This document shows positions 7,546 through 16,138 of a stretch of 62,527 nucleotides of DNA, one piece after another; the first letter of the stretch is position 1; each line of letters begins with the position of its first letter. Origin of the DNA: Actinoplanes utahensis (lineage in GTDB: Bacteria > Actinomycetota > Actinomycetes > Mycobacteriales > Micromonosporaceae); assembly GCF_016862455.1 (NCBI RefSeq), contig NZ_BOMZ01000116.1, positions 1 to 62,527 on the forward strand. The letters are read 5' to 3'. A model generated the notes under the pieces. The model was given only the letters and a program-made list of their open reading frames with translations, was not told the origin of the DNA and did no database searches. The position numbers were made by a program, and so were the translations under genes.

Positions 7546-8805
7546 ATGAAGCACACCCCTCGCGTGCGTCGCGTCATGGCCGTTCTGGCCGGCGCGCTGC
7601 TGGGCCTGACGGCCCTCGCGAACCCCGCCGGCGCCACCCCCGCCGCGGAGAAGTCCTTCAGTCACACCTTCAAGGTCGAGAAGGGCGTTGCGGTGGCTAC
7701 GGTCACCGCGCACAAGACACTCGACCGGCCCGTCGAGGTCACCCTGGTCTCCTACTTCGCGCCGAAGCCGAGCTACTCGGTTCCGCAGTACGTCTACCAG
7801 AGCAAGACCGCTGCCCTGTCGCAGAGCAACACCGTCATCGAGCTCAGCATCGAGGTGCCGGACTGCAACACGCAGGTCGACCTCTTCTTCGGCGGCCAGA
7901 AGGACGTCATCGACCCGCTGGACGGCAGCCGGCTCTACGGTGACAAGAAGCTCGGCGAGGACGGCTTCCCCGGCAACCTCTCCGAGGGCCCGCAGGGGTG
8001 GGACAACAGTGGCAACAAGGCCTGTGTGCAGCCTGCCGTGCAGGAGGTGCCCCAGTGCGACGGCGCCGTCGACATCCAGCTGAGCAACAACGGCAAGCTG
8101 AGCAAGTACGACGTCGAGTTCCGGGTCACCGCGACCGGCTTCGACAAGAAGGTCAAGGTCGCTGCCGGCAAGGGTGAGACCGTCACCGTTCCGGCCGGCG
8201 CCGGCACCATCACGGTGACCGCCCCCGGTTTGAAGGACTACACCTACACCTGGTCCCGCCCGGCGACCTGCGTGCCGTCGGCCGGTGGCGCCAACGACTG
8301 CAAGACCGTCACCATCACGGTCACCAACCCGAAGGGCAACAAGCCGGCCAAGGCCGACGTGACCTACGGTACGGAGACCAAGTCGGTCGTCGTCGCCCCG
8401 AACACCTCCGAGCTGGTCACCTTCCCGGCCGGCGAGCCGACCACGGCCACCGTCGCCTACCCGGAGATCACCGGCACCGAGCCGGAGACCGTGACGATCA
8501 CCAAGTCGGAGTGCCCGGCCCCGACCACGCCGGCGACCACCACGCCGAGCACCACCACCCCGGCCACCACGGCGCCGACCACCGCCCCGGCGACCGAGAC
8601 CCCAGGCGCGACCCCGTCGGAGACGGCCACCACCACCTCCGCCCCGGTCGACACCACCCCGGTCGCGGGCAACGACGACGACGGTGAGCTCCCGCTGACC
8701 GGCGCCGCCGCCGGTTCCATCGCGGGTGGCGCCGCGGTTCTGCTGCTCGCCGGTGTCGGCCTGTTCTTCATGGCCCGCCGCCGCAAGCTGAACTTCAAGG
8801 CCTGA
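7546..8805 (+). CDS. Second LPXTG-anchored surface protein
   Basis: Predicted sortase substrate of 419 aa. Signal peptide: basic MKHTPRVRR, hydrophobic MAVLAGALLGLTAL, cleavage near ANPAGA. The mature part holds a first module with one Cys pair, then two repeated beta domains that share the pattern KxxVTVTxPxGxxTxxV, then a Thr/Pro-rich spacer (about residues 325-375), LPLTG (about 382), a membrane span and RRRK. The ATG at 7546 follows ACGGAG. The C-terminal 38 residues are nearly identical in design to those of the upstream gene, which suggests duplication of the anchor and one shared housekeeping sortase. Function unknown. Confidence 0.87.
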   Translation: MKHTPRVRRVMAVLAGALLGLTALANPAGATPAAEKSFSHTFKVEKGVAVATVTAHKTLDRPVEVTLVSYFAPKPSYSVPQYVYQSKTAALSQSNTVIELSIEVPDCNTQVDLFFGGQKDVIDPLDGSRLYGDKKLGEDGFPGNLSEGPQGWDNSGNKACVQPAVQEVPQCDGAVDIQLSNNGKLSKYDVEFRVTATGFDKKVKVAAGKGETVTVPAGAGTITVTAPGLKDYTYTWSRPATCVPSAGGANDCKTVTITVTNPKGNKPAKADVTYGTETKSVVVAPNTSELVTFPAGEPTTATVAYPEITGTEPETVTITKSECPAPTTPATTTPSTTTPATTAPTTAPATETPGATPSETATTTSAPVDTTPVAGNDDDGELPLTGAAAGSIAGGAAVLLLAGVGLFFMARRRKLNFKA

Positions 8806-8826
8806 TCGCGGTAACGCAGTAACGGA

Positions 8827-8853
8827 AGGGCGCGCCGGACGGCGCGCCCTTTT
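8827..8853 (+). terminator. Rho-independent terminator after the LPXTG genes
   Basis: Perfect 10-bp stem AGGGCGCGCC / GGCGCGCCCT around a GGAC loop, followed by TTTT. It stands between the plus-strand LPXTG genes and the convergent recG. Confidence 0.9.
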
Positions 8854-8856
8854 GCG

Positions 8857-11040
8857 TCACCCCTTCTCCAGGTACTCCGCGCGGTCCTCGTCGACCAAGG
8901 CCGCCACCGAGGCCGCCAGCGCCGGATGCCGGGACAGATCCGGGTCGTCCCCGATCAGCTCGGACGCCTCCGCCCGCGCCTCCTTGATCAGCTTCTCGTC
9001 GCGCAGCAGCGACAGCAGCCGCAGATGCGAGTGCTTGCCGGACTGCGACGCGCCCAGCACGTCGCCCTCCCGGCGCTGTTCCAGGTCGATCTCGGACAGT
9101 TTGAACCCGTCGGTCGTGGAGGCCACCGCGTCCAGCCGCTCCCGCGCCGCCGAACCCTCCGCCGCCTCGGTGTGCAGCAGGCAGATGCCCGGCGCGGAAC
9201 CCCGGCCCACCCGTCCGCGCAACTGGTGCAACTGGGACACCCCGAACCGGTCCGCGTCCAGGATCAGCATCACCGTCGAGTTCGGCACGTCCACGCCCAC
9301 CTCGATGACCGTGGTCGCGACCAGCACGTCCAGATCACCGGCGGCGAACCGGCGCATCACCGCGTCCTTCTCCTCCGGCGGCAGCTTGCCGTGCAGCATG
9401 CCGATCCGCAGACCCTTCAGATATTCGTGCTCCAGCAGCGGCAGCACCTCGGTGACCGCCAGCGGGGGCCGCCGCTCCGGCTCGCCCTCCTTCGGCGGGG
9501 TCTCCTCGTCCTCCGGTCCCTCGCCGATCCGCGGGCACACCACGTACGCCTGGTGGCCGGCCTTGACCTCCTCCTTGATCCGCACCCAGGCGCGGTCCAG
9601 GTAGGCCGGCTTGTCCAGAGCCGGGATCACGTGCGAGGCGATCGGCGACCGGCCGCGCGGCAACTGCGACAACACCGACGTCTCCAGGTCGCCGTAGACG
9701 GTCATCGCCACCGTTCGCGGGATCGGCGTCGCCGTCATCACCAGCACGTGCGGTGGGCGGGCCGCTTTGGCCCGCAACGCGTCCCGCTGCTCCACCCCGA
9801 ACCGGTGCTGCTCGTCCACGACGACCAGACCCAGATCCTTGAAGTCGACACCCTCGTACAGCAGGGCGTGCGTGCCCACCACGATGCCGGCGGTCCCGTC
9901 GGCGACCTTGGCCAGCGCCGCACGCCGGGCCTTCGCCCCCAGCGAACCGGTCACCAGGGTCAACTGGGTGCCCTCCGGGTCGCCGTCCAGTTCACCCGCC
10001 CGGCCCAGCGCACCCAACTGGGCGCTGATGCCACGGAAATGCTGGGTGGCCAGCACCTCGGTCGGCGCCAGCAGAGCGGCCTGCCCACCGGCGTCCACCA
10101 CCTGCAACATCGCCCGCACCGAGACCAGCGTCTTCCCCGAACCCACCTCACCCTGCAACAGCCGGTGCATCGGATGCGGCCGGGCCAGGTCCGCCGCGAT
10201 CTCCTCACCCACCTCGCGCTGCCCCTCGGTCAGCTCATAGGGCAGCGCGGCGTCGAACTTCACGAGCAACCCGGCCTCGGCGCGGGGACGGGCGGTGCCG
10301 GGCGCCGCGGCCGCTCTCGCCCGGCGTTGCACCAGCGTCAGCTGTACGGCGAAAGCCTCGTCCCATTTCAGCCGGTGCTTCGCCGAATAAAGGGCGGCGT
10401 CGGAACTCGGCCGGTGGATCTCCCGCAGGGCCGTGCCGATGCCGACCAGGTTCCGTTTCGCCCGCACCTCCGCCGGCATCGGATCCGCCGGCGGCTCGAA
10501 CGTGTCGAGCAGCGTCCGCACACACTTCGCGATCGTCCACGTCGGCACCGCCTGCGCCGCCGGATAGACCGGGATCAGCGCGCCCGCGAACTCCTCGATC
10601 TCCGCCGCCGCGTCATCCTTCGACGCGTCCGCGCTGAGCAGCTGATAGGCCGGGCCGTTGAGCTGGCGCTTGCCCCGGAACTCGGTCACCTTGCCGGCGA
10701 ACAGCCCCCACACACCCTTGCGCAGCTCCCGCTCCCGCCACGCCTGATTGAAGAACGTGCACGTCAACGTCGCACCCGAACCGTCACCGATGGTCACCTC
10801 GAGCATGTTGCCGCGGCGCTGGCGCATCGGCTTCACACTCATCCCCTGCACCTGGGCCAGCACGGTGACCTGCTCGTCCACCTGCAGGCTGCGCAGGTCG
10901 GTGTGCTCGCCCCGCTGGTCGTACCGCCGTGGGAAGTGATAGACCAGGTCACCGGCCGTGTGCAGGTCGAGGTGCTCGGCCAGGGCCTTGGCGGTCTTCG
11001 CCCCCAGCACCTTGGTCAACGGGGTGTCGGTCGTGGTCAT
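8857..11040 (-). CDS. recG: ATP-dependent DNA helicase RecG
   Basis: Branch-migrating helicase that remodels stalled forks and recombination intermediates. The 727-aa protein has the N-terminal wedge/OB domain (about residues 1-180, with VTVLAQVQGM), then helicase motifs: GEVGSGKT (Walker A), VVDEQHRFGVEQR (Walker B, DEQH box), MTATPIPRT, and the C-terminal TTVIEVGVDVPNS and QLHQLRGRVGRG motifs. The start at 11040 overlaps the DAK gene stop by ATGA, so it is coupled to that gene; an in-frame start 48 bp upstream is less likely. It is convergent with the LPXTG genes across a strong terminator. Confidence 0.98.
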   Translation of the reverse strand: MTTTDTPLTKVLGAKTAKALAEHLDLHTAGDLVYHFPRRYDQRGEHTDLRSLQVDEQVTVLAQVQGMSVKPMRQRRGNMLEVTIGDGSGATLTCTFFNQAWRERELRKGVWGLFAGKVTEFRGKRQLNGPAYQLLSADASKDDAAAEIEEFAGALIPVYPAAQAVPTWTIAKCVRTLLDTFEPPADPMPAEVRAKRNLVGIGTALREIHRPSSDAALYSAKHRLKWDEAFAVQLTLVQRRARAAAAPGTARPRAEAGLLVKFDAALPYELTEGQREVGEEIAADLARPHPMHRLLQGEVGSGKTLVSVRAMLQVVDAGGQAALLAPTEVLATQHFRGISAQLGALGRAGELDGDPEGTQLTLVTGSLGAKARRAALAKVADGTAGIVVGTHALLYEGVDFKDLGLVVVDEQHRFGVEQRDALRAKAARPPHVLVMTATPIPRTVAMTVYGDLETSVLSQLPRGRSPIASHVIPALDKPAYLDRAWVRIKEEVKAGHQAYVVCPRIGEGPEDEETPPKEGEPERRPPLAVTEVLPLLEHEYLKGLRIGMLHGKLPPEEKDAVMRRFAAGDLDVLVATTVIEVGVDVPNSTVMLILDADRFGVSQLHQLRGRVGRGSAPGICLLHTEAAEGSAARERLDAVASTTDGFKLSEIDLEQRREGDVLGASQSGKHSHLRLLSLLRDEKLIKEARAEASELIGDDPDLSRHPALAASVAALVDEDRAEYLEKG

Positions 11041-13070
11041 TCGACTCCTGCCAGCAGGTGGTAATGGGGCTGTCCGCCCGCGAAGCACTGCAACTCGATG
11101 AACGGCCAGGTCCGGTGCACGTGACCGCGCAACTCCTCCTCGAAACCCGGCGGGGTATCCGCGCCCAGGACCAGGGTCACCAGCTCACCGCCGCCGCCCA
11201 GCATCCGGTCCAGCAGGCGGCGGCTCACCTCCGCCAGATCCTCGCCGATCACGTGCACCTCACCGTCGACCAGACCCAGCAGATCACCGGCACGGCACTG
11301 GCCGGCCACCGTCAGAGCGTCCCGCTGAGCGGTGCAGACCTCCCCCGACCGGCACGCGCCGGCAGCCTCGGCCATCGCGATCACGTCCTCGGCGAACGGG
11401 CGCTGACCGTCGCGCACCGCCAGCGCGGCCAGCGCCTGCACCGGAGACCGGGTCGGGACGACGCTCACCCGTACCCCCGTGGTCTCCGCCTCACGCGCCG
11501 CCGACACCGCCACCGCGTGGGTGTTGGCGTCGTTCGGCAGCAGCACCACCGAGGCGGCCCCGGTCGCGGCGACAGCGGCCAGCATCTCGGCGGTCGACGG
11601 GTTCCGGTCCACCACGACGGCGCCCTCCGCCTCGAACAGCGCCGTCAGGCCGTCGCCGGCAGCGACCACCACGGCGCCCCGGCGGTCACCTCCGGCACGC
11701 CGGTCCTCCAACGGGGTGACATTTATCCGGTACGGCTTACCGGCGGCGATGCCGGCCTCGATCGCCGGCCCGATCTCCGTGACATGGACGTGCACGTTCC
11801 ACGTAGGTGGCTCCCCGTCCCCCGTCCCGACGATCACCAGCGAGTCGCCCAGCCCACCGAGCGTCTCCCGCAGCCGCCGAACAGCCACTTCCTCGGCATC
11901 GATCAGGAACTGCACCTCGTACCCGAAGCCGGCACAACCGTGCGGCTCCCCACCCGTACCCATCGCGCCCCCGCTCACCGGCTCACCCGCACCCGCGCCA
12001 CCGCCCCAGGGCTCCTGCCCGGCCGGCGCGCACGGCTCGTCAGAGACACCCTCCCCGGCCGGCATGCCCGGGCTCGCGGGAGTGCCCTGCCCGGCCGGCG
12101 CCACGCCCTCAGGCCGGACACCCGGAGCCGCCAGGGCCTCGGGGGCGATGGGCTCGGACCCGACACCCGGGACCGCCATAACCTCGGTGGCGACCGGCTC
12201 GGGCCGGACACCGGGAACCGTCAGGGCGTCGTGGGCGGCTGGCTCGGGCCGGATGCCCGGAACCGCCGAGACCTCGGGCGTGACCGACTCGAGCCGGGTA
12301 CCCGGAACCGCCGGGACCTCGGGCGTGACCGACTCGGGCCGGATGCCCGGAACCGCCGAGACCTCGGGCGTGACCGACTCGGGCCGGATGCCCGGAACCG
12401 CCGGGATGTCCGGGGAGCCGTCGGTGGCGATGGCGTCGACCAGTGCGTCCAGGAGGAGGCAGAGGCCGCGGCCGCCCGCGTCGACCACTCCGGCCTGAGC
12501 GAGGACGGGAAGCTGCTGAGGCGTACGCGCCAAGGCTTCGGAAGCGGCCCTCGCCGCCGCCCGGGCCACCGTGACCAGGTTGTCCGACTTGATCCGGCCG
12601 GCGCCCTCGGCGGCGGCCGCGACGACCGAGAGCACCGTGCCCTCCACCGGCCGGGCCACCGCCGCATAGGCCGCGTCGGTGGCCGTGCGCAACGCCCGCG
12701 CCAACTCGCTGCCCCGCACCGCCACCGCGCCGGCGAAGGTGTCCGCCATGCCCCGCAGGATCTGGGAGACGATCACGCCCGAATTGCCGCGCGCCCCGAG
12801 CAGCGCCCCACGGGCCATCCGCCGCATGACCCCGGCCAGCGCGCCTCTCTCCGCCGGCCCGGCGGCCTCCTGCGCGGCGGCCAACGCCTCGTGCGCGGCG
12901 GTCAGCGCCTCATGCGCGGCGGTGAGGGTGAGGACCAGATTCGTGCCGGTGTCACCGTCCGGCACCGGGTAGACGTTCAGCTCGTCGATCTCACGCTGAT
13001 GTGCCCGAAGCGCCTCGAGCCCACCATCACACCAGCGGCGTACCGCGGCGGCATCGAGGGTCTCCAGCAC
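11037..13070 (-). CDS. DAK2/DegV-type fatty acid kinase-like protein (FakA family)
   Basis: Family of the FakA kinase, which phosphorylates fatty acids bound to FakB-type carriers, related to dihydroxyacetone kinase. The N-terminal DAK2 domain (about residues 1-215) has VYPVPDGDTGTN, whose Asp residues bind Mg-ATP, and GARGNSGVI. A middle and a DegV-like C-terminal domain (about 380-677) include GDSLVIVGTGDG and VVLLPNDANT. Unusually, residues 224-330 between these domains are a 15-residue repeat (VPGIRPESVTPEVSA type) followed by a Gly/Pro-rich stretch, and a heptad TAAHEAL is repeated near residue 50. At 677 aa it is longer than the roughly 550 aa usual for the family. It forms an operon with recG and is divergent from rpmB, an arrangement common in actinobacteria. 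Substrate inferred only. Confidence 0.88.
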   Translation of the reverse strand: MLETLDAAAVRRWCDGGLEALRAHQREIDELNVYPVPDGDTGTNLVLTLTAAHEALTAAHEALAAAQEAAGPAERGALAGVMRRMARGALLGARGNSGVIVSQILRGMADTFAGAVAVRGSELARALRTATDAAYAAVARPVEGTVLSVVAAAAEGAGRIKSDNLVTVARAAARAASEALARTPQQLPVLAQAGVVDAGGRGLCLLLDALVDAIATDGSPDIPAVPGIRPESVTPEVSAVPGIRPESVTPEVPAVPGTRLESVTPEVSAVPGIRPEPAAHDALTVPGVRPEPVATEVMAVPGVGSEPIAPEALAAPGVRPEGVAPAGQGTPASPGMPAGEGVSDEPCAPAGQEPWGGGAGAGEPVSGGAMGTGGEPHGCAGFGYEVQFLIDAEEVAVRRLRETLGGLGDSLVIVGTGDGEPPTWNVHVHVTEIGPAIEAGIAAGKPYRINVTPLEDRRAGGDRRGAVVVAAGDGLTALFEAEGAVVVDRNPSTAEMLAAVAATGAASVVLLPNDANTHAVAVSAAREAETTGVRVSVVPTRSPVQALAALAVRDGQRPFAEDVIAMAEAAGACRSGEVCTAQRDALTVAGQCRAGDLLGLVDGEVHVIGEDLAEVSRRLLDRMLGGGGELVTLVLGADTPPGFEEELRGHVHRTWPFIELQCFAGGQPHYHLLAGVE
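12098..12401 (-). repeat. 45-bp in-frame tandem repeat inside the DAK gene
   Basis: About seven copies of a 45-bp unit coding for V-P-G-I/V-R-P-E-S/P-V-x-x-E-V/A-x-A. The first four copies are the most alike and later ones diverge, consistent with recent slippage expansion. It encodes a Pro-rich linker between the kinase and C-terminal domains. Confidence 0.85.
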
Positions 13071-13129
13071 GCGAAAATCGTACTTGCGACCTGTGACAAT
13101 CGCTGGCCACGCACCCTGACCGGGGGCGA

Positions 13130-13160
13130 TTGGCTGTCTGCCCAGGGGATCGGGTAACCT
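13130..13160 (+). promoter_or_regulatory. Possible rpmB promoter
   Basis: TTGGCT (13130-13135) and TAACCT (13155-13160) with a long 19-bp spacer, in the divergent region before rpmB. Weak prediction. Confidence 0.3.
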
Positions 13161-13230
13161 TGCCGGGTTGCCTGGGCGAGGCTCTTTCCCTGGGCGCCTT
13201 CAGTTTTCGTATCAAACCCAGGAGTATCCC

Positions 13231-13422
13231 GTGGCTAGCGTGTGCGACGTCTGTGGCAAGGGACCGGGCTTCGGCCACAACGTGTCCCACTCGCACCGGC
13301 GGACCAACCGCCGCTGGAACCCGAACATCCAGTCGGTGCGCACCCCGGCCGGTGGCGGGACCACCAAGAAGCTCAAGGTCTGCACCTCGTGCATCAAGGC
13401 CGGCAAGGTCGTCCGCGCCTGA
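13231..13422 (+). CDS. rpmB: 50S ribosomal protein L28
   Basis: Large-subunit ribosomal protein, 63 aa. It starts MASVCDVCGKGPGFGHNVS and has two Cys pairs (CDVC and CTSC) that form a zinc site; GHNVSHSHRRTNRRW is the family signature. The GTG at 13231 follows CAGGAG at correct spacing; the longer frame upstream is not used. A strong hairpin follows. It is divergent from the DAK-recG operon, the usual actinobacterial arrangement. Confidence 0.97.
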   Translation: MASVCDVCGKGPGFGHNVSHSHRRTNRRWNPNIQSVRTPAGGGTTKKLKVCTSCIKAGKVVRA

Positions 13423-13446
13423 CCTGAGCCGCATTACCGGCTTTCC

Positions 13447-13483
13447 GAAGAGCCGCCGAACCTCCCAGGTCCGGCGGCTCTTC
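13447..13483 (+). terminator. Hairpin after rpmB
   Basis: Perfect 12-bp stem GAAGAGCCGCCG / CGGCGGCTCTTC with a 13-nt loop, 25 bp after the rpmB stop. The following sequence is only slightly T-rich. Confidence 0.75.
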
Positions 13484-13520
13484 GCCGTTCCCGCTCGTCC
13501 TCCCGCACCGGTGACCGGCC

Positions 13521-13725
13521 AGACCCACCATCCCGCGCCTCATCACCGCTCCCATCCGGCATCGCAGGCCGGTCTCTGACCGAACCCACCATCCCGCGCC
13601 TCGTCGCCGCTCCCATCCGGTGGCCGGGTACACCCGCTATCCGGCAGCTCATCACCGTTCCCGCTCGGCATCGCGGGCCGATGGCCGACCAGACCCGCCA
13701 TCCGAGCAGCTCATCGTCGTGATCG
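13521..13725. repeat. Degenerate tandem repeat, about 61-bp unit
   Basis: Four related copies beginning near 13521, 13582, 13630 and 13691, sharing ACCCACCATCCCGCGCCTCA and a GCTCCCATCCGGCATCG-like second half. Copy 2 is shortened, giving 48-bp spacing. It fills the spacer between rpmB and the DUF559 gene (13484-13943), where I see no gene. Confidence 0.65.
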
Positions 13726-13943
13726 CTCCGCCCTACCGCCACGGAGTGCAGCGAATCCCGGAAGTGGAACTCTGGTGGAGCGGAGCCGGCCGCGTAAGGC
13801 GGTGATCCGCTGGTCCCCACCCGCGGTCACATCCGCTGGCGCTGTTCGACCGTGGCGCGCCGGCGATCCACAGCCACCCGAGGTTGTCCACAGGGAGCGC
13901 GATCGGCTCGCCGAGTGACGATCGGCTCACCAGGATTGCCGGT

Positions 13944-14867
13944 GTGCGAGCCGTAGACGACCCCCGACTGACGGATCTGCTCGCACGGCAGAGCGGGGTC
14001 GTGAGAAGGTCTCAGGCATTGCGGTACCTGACTGCCCCGATGGTGGAGCGCCGGCTGAGTTCCGGACGATGGCAGGTGGCCCACCGGGGCGTCTACGTCG
14101 CCCATTCCGGGCCGGTCGGGCGTCAGGCGTACCGATGGGTGGCCGTCCTCAGCACCGGCGCCGGCCGGATTGCGATCCTCGGTGGGCTCTCCGCACTCGA
14201 GACTCTCGGTTTTCGGGGTTTCCGCACCGACCGGATCGATGTGCTGGTGCCGGCGAGAATGACCCCCGCAAGTCTGCCGACCGGCGTCCGCGTCCATCGC
14301 ACCACGATCCTTCCCAGCCGGGACGTTCACTGGCAGGGGCGCCCACCCGGCACCATGCCGGCCCGATCACTCATCGATGCGGCCCAGTGGTCCTCCTCCG
14401 ACAGGCAGGCATGGGCGGTCATCGCGGCCGGATTCCAGCAACGGCTCGTCTGCGCGGACGACATCCGGCCCGTTCTGGCCAGACTGCCGAGGGCCCGTCG
14501 CCATGCCCTGATCGCGGAGGCGATCACCTGGTCGGCCGGTGGCGTTCACTCCTCGGCGGAGGCCGACTTCCTCCGCCTCTGCCGGCGGGCCGGGCTTCCC
14601 GAGCCCCGACTCCAGGTAGTCCGCCGAGATTCCCGTGGCCGGCAGAATTATCTGGACGCCTACTTCGAGGGTCACGGCCTGCACATCGAAATCGACGGCG
14701 GCCAGCACACCGATGTCCGGCAGTGGTGGGCGGACATGCGCCGCCAGAACGAACTGTGGATCCCCGGCGACCGCGTCCTGCGCTTCCCCGCGTGGGCGCT
14801 ACGACACCATCCCGCCGACATTCTCACCCAACTACGAGCCGCCCTCGCCCATCCCCAACGCTCTTGA
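13944..14867 (+). CDS. AbiEi-like N-terminal domain plus DUF559 nuclease-fold protein
   Basis: Protein of 307 aa with two parts. The N-terminal part (about residues 1-70, LLARQSGVVRRSQALRYL through GRWQVAHRGVYV) resembles the winged-helix domain shared with AbiEi-type antitoxins and many actinobacterial DUF559 proteins. The C-terminal part (about 215-300) has the Vsr-like nuclease core: HSSAEADFLRL, YLDAYFEGHGLHIEIDGGQH and the closing RVLRFPAWALRHHP. The Asp in YLDAYF and the Glu/Asp of IEIDG are likely metal ligands. I chose the GTG at 13944 because AGGA stands upstream; an earlier TTG is poor. It stands alone between repeat-rich spacers, typical of this widespread family. No partner toxin is adjacent and its role is unknown. 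Confidence 0.75.
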   Translation: MRAVDDPRLTDLLARQSGVVRRSQALRYLTAPMVERRLSSGRWQVAHRGVYVAHSGPVGRQAYRWVAVLSTGAGRIAILGGLSALETLGFRGFRTDRIDVLVPARMTPASLPTGVRVHRTTILPSRDVHWQGRPPGTMPARSLIDAAQWSSSDRQAWAVIAAGFQQRLVCADDIRPVLARLPRARRHALIAEAITWSAGGVHSSAEADFLRLCRRAGLPEPRLQVVRRDSRGRQNYLDAYFEGHGLHIEIDGGQHTDVRQWWADMRRQNELWIPGDRVLRFPAWALRHHPADILTQLRAALAHPQRS

Positions 14868-14925
14868 CGCCGCCTGACCACTCGACCGCTCGGCGGACCG
14901 ATTTGCTCACCATCCCACTCGGCGC

Positions 14926-14973
14926 GATCTTGAACGATTTCCCAGCGATTCCGACGGACTATCGACCAAGATC
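14926..14973. repeat. 48-bp palindromic element, copy 1
   Basis: It begins GATCTTGAACGAT and ends ATCGACCAAGATC, so it is itself an imperfect palindrome. It matches, in inverted orientation and with the same length, the element at 15279-15326 (roughly 75-80 percent identity by eye). Confidence 0.7.
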
Positions 14974-14984
14974 ACCGCACGGTG

Positions 14985-15250
14985 AGCCGCGCGAATCGCA
15001 AGGCCCGCAAGACGTAAGCCGCGCGAACCGCGAAACGCGAGGCGCAAGGCGCAAGGCGGGCAAGGCGCAAGCCGCGAGGCAGGCGAGGCCCGCAAGGCGG
15101 GCAAGGCGCAAGCCGCAAGGCGTAGCCGCACGAACTGAGCAAGGCGCGGGCCGCGAAGCGCAAAGCCCGCGAACCGCGCAAGACCCGCGAGACGCGAGGC
15201 TCGAGACGCGCGCGAGGCCCGTGGCGTGCAGACGCGAGGCCCGAGGCCCG
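14985..15250. repeat. Low-complexity GCAAGGC-rich tract
   Basis: About 265 bp dominated by short recurring words such as GCAAGGC, GCGAGGC and CGCAAG, mostly 7-9 bp apart without a fixed period. No credible gene on either strand. It is bracketed by the two 48-bp palindromic elements; the whole 14868-15408 spacer lacks genes. Confidence 0.7.
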
Positions 15251-15278
15251 AGGCGGACGTAAGACGGCCACAGGTACG

Positions 15279-15326
15279 GATCTTGGACGATTCTCCGGCG
15301 AATCCGGTGGGAAATCGTTCAAGATC
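15279..15326. repeat. 48-bp palindromic element, copy 2 (inverted)
   Basis: It runs GATCTTGGACGATTCTCC to GAAATCGTTCAAGATC. The reverse complement aligns along its whole length with copy 1 at 14926-14973. It resembles a REP/MITE-like intergenic unit. Confidence 0.7.
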
Positions 15327-15408
15327 GCGATTTGTGGACCGCGCACAGCGGAGGCGTGCGCGGGCGGCACCTGGACGAAGACTCTCCGCGAAGTCCGGGA
15401 ATGCGGGG

Positions 15409-15867
15409 TCAGAGGGCTTTGGCGTAGGAGAGGACGCTGTCGTGGCCGGCGTAGTAACCGAAGTCGGGGATGCGGTGGTAGCCGGCGGATTCGTAGAGGG
15501 CGACGGCCTCAGGCTGCTGGTCGCCGGTTTCCAGGATCACGCGTTTGCAGCCGGCGGCAGCGGCGGACTCCTCGATGGCGGCCAGCATCCGGCGGGCCAC
15601 TCCGCGGCCACGGGCGGCTTTGGTGGTGAACATGCGCTTCAGTTCGGCGTCGTCGCCGTGGCGGCGCCAGCCCGCGCTGGCGATCAGTTCATCGCCGAGG
15701 GCCGCGACCAGGAAGGCGCCGTTCGGCGGGGTGAAGTCGGCCGCGCTGATCGGGGTGTCGTCGCCGGTGCCGCCGTACCGCTCGGAGAGGTCCTGCAGAT
15801 TCTCGGCGACGAGCAGCTGGACGGCGGGTTCGTCGAAACCCACCGACTTGATCTTGATGTCCTGCAC
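15409..15867 (-). CDS. GNAT-family N-acetyltransferase
   Basis: Predicted acetyl-CoA-dependent acetyltransferase of 152 aa. The acetyl-CoA-binding motif A is clear: LKRMFTTKAARGRGVARRML (about residues 78-97), with the pyrophosphate loop RGRGVA; it is followed by RVILETG and the family-typical ALYESAGYHRIP near the C-terminus. The start is GTG at 15867. It is flanked by repetitive spacers and has no operon partner, so the substrate cannot be inferred. Confidence 0.9.
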   Translation of the reverse strand: MQDIKIKSVGFDEPAVQLLVAENLQDLSERYGGTGDDTPISAADFTPPNGAFLVAALGDELIASAGWRRHGDDAELKRMFTTKAARGRGVARRMLAAIEESAAAAGCKRVILETGDQQPEAVALYESAGYHRIPDFGYYAGHDSVLSYAKAL

Positions 15868-16041
15868 CGGGCCAGCCTAGCCATCGCCTCGGATACTCAG
15901 CCAGCGCGGCAAAGCCCTCACCACGACGACCGGATGAGCAGGACGGCCGGGGTGCAGACCAGCTCGACCGAGACCAGCCGGAGAACCGGCTGTCCGCGGC
16001 GAGACACGGAGACCAAATCGGCTGAGCCGAAGCAACGAGCC

Positions 16042-16080
16042 GCCTGAACGAGCTGCCTGAACGAGCTGCCTGAACGGGCC
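16042..16080. repeat. Three tandem copies of a 13-bp unit
   Basis: GCCTGAACGAGCT at 16042, 16055 and 16068; the third copy differs at two bases. It lies in the gene-free spacer 15868-16393. Confidence 0.9.
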
Positions 16081-16138
16081 GGGATTTGCGCCGGACAGGC
16101 GGCAATGCCAGCCAAGGCAACCCAAGACACCGGGGCTG

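Noticed and set aside
10929..13157. 742-codon plus-strand open frame opposite the DAK gene
   Set aside because: Composition RHRRG-type with no motifs; the minus-strand DAK2 and DegV motifs are clear.
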